A stretch of DNA of 64,000 nt from Sapria himalayana. Its lineage: Eukaryota; Streptophyta; Magnoliopsida; Malpighiales; Rafflesiaceae. This document shows positions 59,930 through 64,000 of the stretch, piece by piece (position 1 is the stretch's first letter; each line of letters starts with the position of its first letter). The stretch spans positions 1,612,001 to 1,676,000 of the forward strand of contig JAREIK010001468.1 in the NCBI GenBank assembly GCA_029783825.1. The letters run 5' to 3'. The notes under the pieces are model-generated. The model had not been told where the DNA came from, ran no database searches, and was given only the letters and a program-made list of their open reading frames with translations. Both the position numbers and the translations under genes were made by a program.

Positions 59930-60650
59930 TATTAACACAATCTACCATACAGTAGCACTGATCACAACTCATTGGCACCCACCATCTCTATCAGCATCAA
60001 CTATCCCTACCCTAATTATGTAGCCTCTTACCACCCTAATCATGTTAGACATCTCTACCAAGACCCAACATTATTACAAAAACTTTTAACCCTCATTGAG
60101 GGCAAAGTTGTATAAGTTGCCGATAGTTTTACAATGGATCCAATACCATCTACATCGATTCACTACCCTTGTCTTCATCAATTTTGAACAATTATGTGGG
60201 TGCTTCGTGTATGTAGTTTATAATGTAGTAAAGAGTTGATTGTGGGTAGTGTAGGTTAAAAAAGTCAGCTCTCTATTAGCATCAATATATATGTATGGCA
60301 CCAACTCAACTTTATACTCCGTATATTGTAGACTTAGGAGTTGGTGACTTGTCTCATGACTTATCATTACAAGTAATTACTCATTGTTCATTAATTTTTT
60401 TTTTCTTTTTTCTTGAATATTATAATAGATAATCAAAAGTTATTAAAGTAACTCAACTTATTTTTTTTTATTGTTCATATTTTTTTATTCTTAATTATAA
60501 TAATTTCAACTTAATAATTTATTTCTTTTGCATGTTGTTTTTATTTTTGATTGTCATATTAATCTTATTTTTGTGAGTTATTTTTAAAGGTTACTCAACT
60601 ATAATTTTATTTGAAGATTTTGAAGAAGACTTTAAAGAACAAAATATAGT
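59930..60650. other. Intergenic stretch, C-richer patch then AT-rich
   Basis: 59935-60180 is richer in C (CACCATCTCTATCAGC and similar) and the remainder is AT-rich. No gene recognised; it may be leader or gag of the copia fragment that follows. Confidence 0.35.
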
Positions 60651-60863
60651 AACTTGTATGTTTTCACTTCTATGGTAGGTTATTTGCGTAGGTTGATTAT
60701 TAGGTTGATTATTATTTATCCATTACTTATTCATTCTCGAATTGATTACTCATCTTTGACTAAATTGAAAATATTGAATACTAATATTAGAAATAATGTT
60801 ATATTAAAATATGAGATGTGTCAATTAGTAAAGCATACTGGAACTTCATATTCAGTTAGCTAG
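60650..60863 (+). pseudogene. Ty1/copia GAG-pre-integrase fragment
   Basis: The open frame contains HSRIDYSSLTKLKILNTNIR then KYEMCQLVKHTGTSYSVS, matching the copia zinc-binding pre-integrase block of the form HRLGHPS...KC-ICQLAKHTRTSY. It is cut off abruptly at 60863, eight bases before the hAT copy C terminal repeat. The hAT element probably inserted into it. Confidence 0.65.
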
Positions 60864-60870
60864 ACTTATA

Positions 60871-62410
60871 TAGAGGTGTCAAATGAGTCGAGCAGCACTA
60901 CTCATTCTGGGCTAGGCGGAGTTGGGCCACATGCTGGACCAGGCACAACCCGGGTGCGTGGCCTAAAGGCATAGTTCGGCGACACATGTACAGACTATGC
61001 CCTACCTCACCCACAATGGACCCCCGTCCATGGACCTCAGACTAGGTACCAAGCAAAATCCGGTTAATATTTACTTTGGTTTTGTATATTATTTTTAAAT
61101 TTTTATTTAATTTTAAATTTTTTTTAATATCATTTAATTGTTAATTTAGAACATAATTCATAAATTAAAAAAAATTAGAAATTACTAATAGTAAAATTAA
61201 TAATAACAAAATTAATATTAACAGACATAGATAAAATTATTAATGATAATCATATAAAAAGGTTCACGTTTAAAATCATATTTTCTTCCATGACATCGAT
61301 CCAAACTAAACATCTAAAAAATATAAAACTAAAAAATATCTGTAATTTTGACTAACTTTAACATAATACAAAATAAAAAAATAAAAATATCAATAAAGAA
61401 TCAACTAAGCAGTAGGTGTGGGATTAGGCACCTAAAAAAGTATATCAATCATTAAATCAAAAAATAATAACTGATAAATTTAAACAATATACTGACATGA
61501 TGTCTATGATGTCCGATATTTGAACTAGTTGTGATAATATATTTTTACATGATTTATCACCCGCTATATAGATTCTAAATGAATACTTAATAAAATAATT
61601 TTAAGATTTTCAAAGATTTTTCATCCTCATAATGACTCTACCATATATAAGTGCATGATAAGAATTTTTAGAGATTATAATATTTAACATCATATTTGAT
61701 AATGCATCTAATAATAAAATAATCATTAATATGTTTGTTAGAACAATTAGAAATAAATTATTAGATGAGATTTTTTACTTTAGATGCATGTATCACATCA
61801 TGAACACGACAGCACAAGCGGAAATGAATGTTGTTTTCCCAGCATTAAAAAAAATACGTAACTCACTAAAATATCTACGAACGCCTAACAGACAACAAGA
61901 GTTTAGATCTATTTATCTACAATTCTAAAGAAGAAAAAATTCTAAACAAATATTAAAAAATCATTGAAATTACACTTACTTGATATTGGAATCATATATT
62001 TGATACAAACACATGATATTTTTTAATACGTAACAAACATGTATTTGTCTGTTTACGTTATCACTACTTCCATTACATTCAGGTACATATGCAATATTAG
62101 TAACATATTTAAAAAGTTTAGAGATGACCTAATATTTAGTGACATAACTGTTGAGATGAAAACTAAATACGTAAAGTACTGGGTCATCATTTCATCTCTT
62201 TATTGTATGATTCCTGCATGAATCTTAGGATTAAAAATGAATGAATAGAGAATATTTTGACATACATATCCATATGAATGAACCAAGAACACCAATCTGA
62301 AAGATTCATTCATAAAAAATTGACTTAGCTATTTACATACTACGACACTATGTATGATAGTAATTGTAGTTAGACTGAGTACGAACTTGAAAAGATTATT
62401 CAAAGATGAT
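60871..62410 (+). pseudogene. Degenerate hAT element with transposase, copy C
   Basis: It opens TAGAGGTGTCAAATGAGTCG, then a GC-rich leader to about 61070. The decayed BED segment is at about 61250-61480, a SDIWTSCDN segment near 61520, and DNASNNK-like and IINMFVRTIRNKLLDEIFYF from 61700. FRCMYHIMNTTAQAE, VFPALKKIRNSLKYLRTPNR, then VITTSITFRYICNISN and KYVKYWVIISSLYCM continue to about 62220. These follow the order of hAT transposases (RICESLEEPER-like). The C-terminal dimerisation region and right end are missing; copy D follows. Confidence 0.85.
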
Positions 62411-62429
62411 AACTTCTCCATTCAATTAG

Positions 62430-62889
62430 CGAGGGGCAAACAATAGGGTAGTTCAGGCACGACAGACATGGCCCAGAACCATGCATTGATCGAGGTCATG
62501 CCGGACCAAGGCACGGCTCACGCATTGGCTAGTCGTGCCTCGTGCCTAATCAAGCACGACCCACATGCCTGGACCTGCAGAGGCACACGACACATGACTG
62601 GGCCAGGAATGACCCTCGTGCCGAGTCAAGTCAAGAAATAATGGATCTTGGCCTAAAATTTTGAAAAACAACAATTTGGATGTCATGGTCGTGCCCATTA
62701 TATTTTCAAGTAACAGGCACCAAAACTTAAATGACAGGACAGGTAATATGTCCCTTTTTGTTTTGGCTAAAAAAATATTTATTTGTAACATGTGTAGCCG
62801 TTGGATTTGTTTCCAATGACTACAGTGTACAAACACACATCTGATGGCTCATGGTAATCGGACTTCTGCCTATTTAAATTTACAATAAG

Positions 62890-62926
<37 letters not shown>

Positions 62927-64000
62927 TCAATATAAATAAATTCTATAAATAGTGAATAGAAACTCCCTGAATTTTATTTTTTTTCACTCATATGCTCTTC
63001 CTCTCCTCTCTTTCATCTCTCTCCTATCCTATTCTAAGTATAGTCTTCAGTGTCGATATATAATTTTTATTTTTCTTTGTTAATTATATATGATGGCGAC
63101 TAGTTTAGGCTAGTAAATTTAGAAAAAAGAATAGTAGTAAAAGGTGAAATACAACTATATGACATAGGCTTTAACTCAAAATAAAATAATGCAACATGAT
63201 TGGGGCACAAAAATTTGTTTATTAGTTTTCAAAGATGATAATAAATCTGATATAGATTTAAATTATAATGATAACTCGACAAAAATATCTAAGATCAAAC
63301 CTAAATTCTCTCCAATGATTTCAACCCAGACCTATTTTTTTTTAAAAAACCTAAAATTAAATGAAATTTAATAGTAAAAACTCACTTTAAAATAATAAAA
63401 AATAAAAAATTTAATATGTTGATGAAAAAATGATATAATATATATATTATAAATATTTATATATATAATAGTACATGTTGCACTGAAGTTACAATCTAAA
63501 TATAAGTGTATGATAAGAATTTAAGAAGTACTAGTAAATTATTTGGTCTACTACAAAGAATGACATAATAAAATATTATAAGTTAATAAATAATTAATAA
63601 ATAATAAATTTAAAAAATATAATGTAATGATATTCATGATATCTGATATATAGATTAATCATAATAATACATCATTCACATGTCTCACCACCAACTATGT
63701 AGATTCAAAATAAAAAATTAATAAAAAAATTTTAAAATTTTCTATAATCTTCCATTCTCATAATGGCCCTGTCATATATGATAAAAATTTTTTGAGAATA
63801 CATTATTTAGAATAAAATATTTAATATAATTATTAATAATACTTTTAATAATGAAGTAATTATTAGTATGTTTGTAAGAATTAATAAAGATAAGCCATCA
63901 GATAAATTTTTTTTCATTAAATATAGGAAGAATTATGTTTTGTGGTATTTCCTCAAAAATGTTTAATATTTTAAAACTAAAGTTTTGATATTTTTAAAAA
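62430..64000 (+). pseudogene. Degenerate hAT element, copy D, cut by the window edge
   Basis: A GC-rich leader (62440-62640, GGCACGACAGACATGGCCC, GTGCCTCGTGCC) is followed by an (AT)n run (about 62893-62921), a pyrimidine-rich tract (62990-63035) and the decayed transposase. KIKPKFSPMISTQT (about 63295) matches the BED start of copies A and C. ISDI-INHNNTSFTCLTTNYV plus DSK-KI (about 63645-63725) is the TSDIWT...CLTAHYVDSNWK block, the clearest of the four. A SMFVRINKDKPSDKFFFI-like segment near 63870 matches copy C. The left terminal repeat is not clear. Confidence 0.75.

Overview
This window is nuclear DNA from a flowering plant. The genes have GT-AG introns, several of them 8 to 12 kb long. 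The background is very AT-rich and full of microsatellites, and there are fossils of hAT, Ty1/copia, LINE and SINE-like elements. I cannot fix the species from the sequence alone. I rebuilt the gene models by joining exons at GT/AG sites and matching the translations to protein families from memory; no search was run. In total there are seven protein-coding genes, and one of them lacks its first exon.

Genes from left to right: (1) + strand, 102-15827, an LRR receptor-like pseudokinase of the MALE DISCOVERER/MRH1 (LRR-VI) type, nine exons. (2) - strand, 17390-18291, a small bZIP transcription factor. (3) + strand, 22393-37041, a farnesol/phytol kinase (FOLK/VTE5 family), six exons, with an 11.9-kb first intron packed with old transposons. 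(4) + strand, 39113-48662, SGF11, the zinc-finger subunit of the SAGA deubiquitination module, with an 8.8-kb first intron. (5) + strand, 49101-49997, the plant selenoprotein-K-like glycine-rich protein. (6) - strand, 50894-52268, Ran-binding protein 1. (7) - strand, 53287-54472, the KEOPS subunit CGI121/TPRKB, 5' exon not found. These genes do not form a pathway. They look like a conserved housekeeping neighbourhood: from memory, FOLK, SGF11 and RANBP1 also sit close together in Arabidopsis (At5g585xx).

The rest is mostly mobile DNA. The dominant family has terminal repeats like TAGAGGTGTCAA and GC-rich interiors built from GGCCCGGCACG-like words. Six copies show paired ends and an 8-bp target duplication (five perfect, one 7 of 8), so they are non-autonomous hAT elements. 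Four decayed hAT transposase genes with the same leader type lie at 3.6-5.3, 25.7-27.5, 60.9-62.4 and 62.4-64.0 kb and are plausible former partners. There are also copia fragments in both orientations, a LINE at 58.0-59.9 kb, two tRNA-derived SINE-like segments, a ten-copy array of about 123 bp at 55-56.1 kb, a 27-bp minisatellite with about 18 copies inside the receptor gene, and a tandem set of 41-bp hairpins at 44.8-45.0 kb.

I found no CRISPR array, rRNA, tRNA gene or obvious new multi-gene system. The most interesting material is the hAT/MITE family caught with intact target duplications, the satellite array beside the CGI121 gene, and the expanded serine-rich stalk of a receptor that lacks the kinase catalytic residues.
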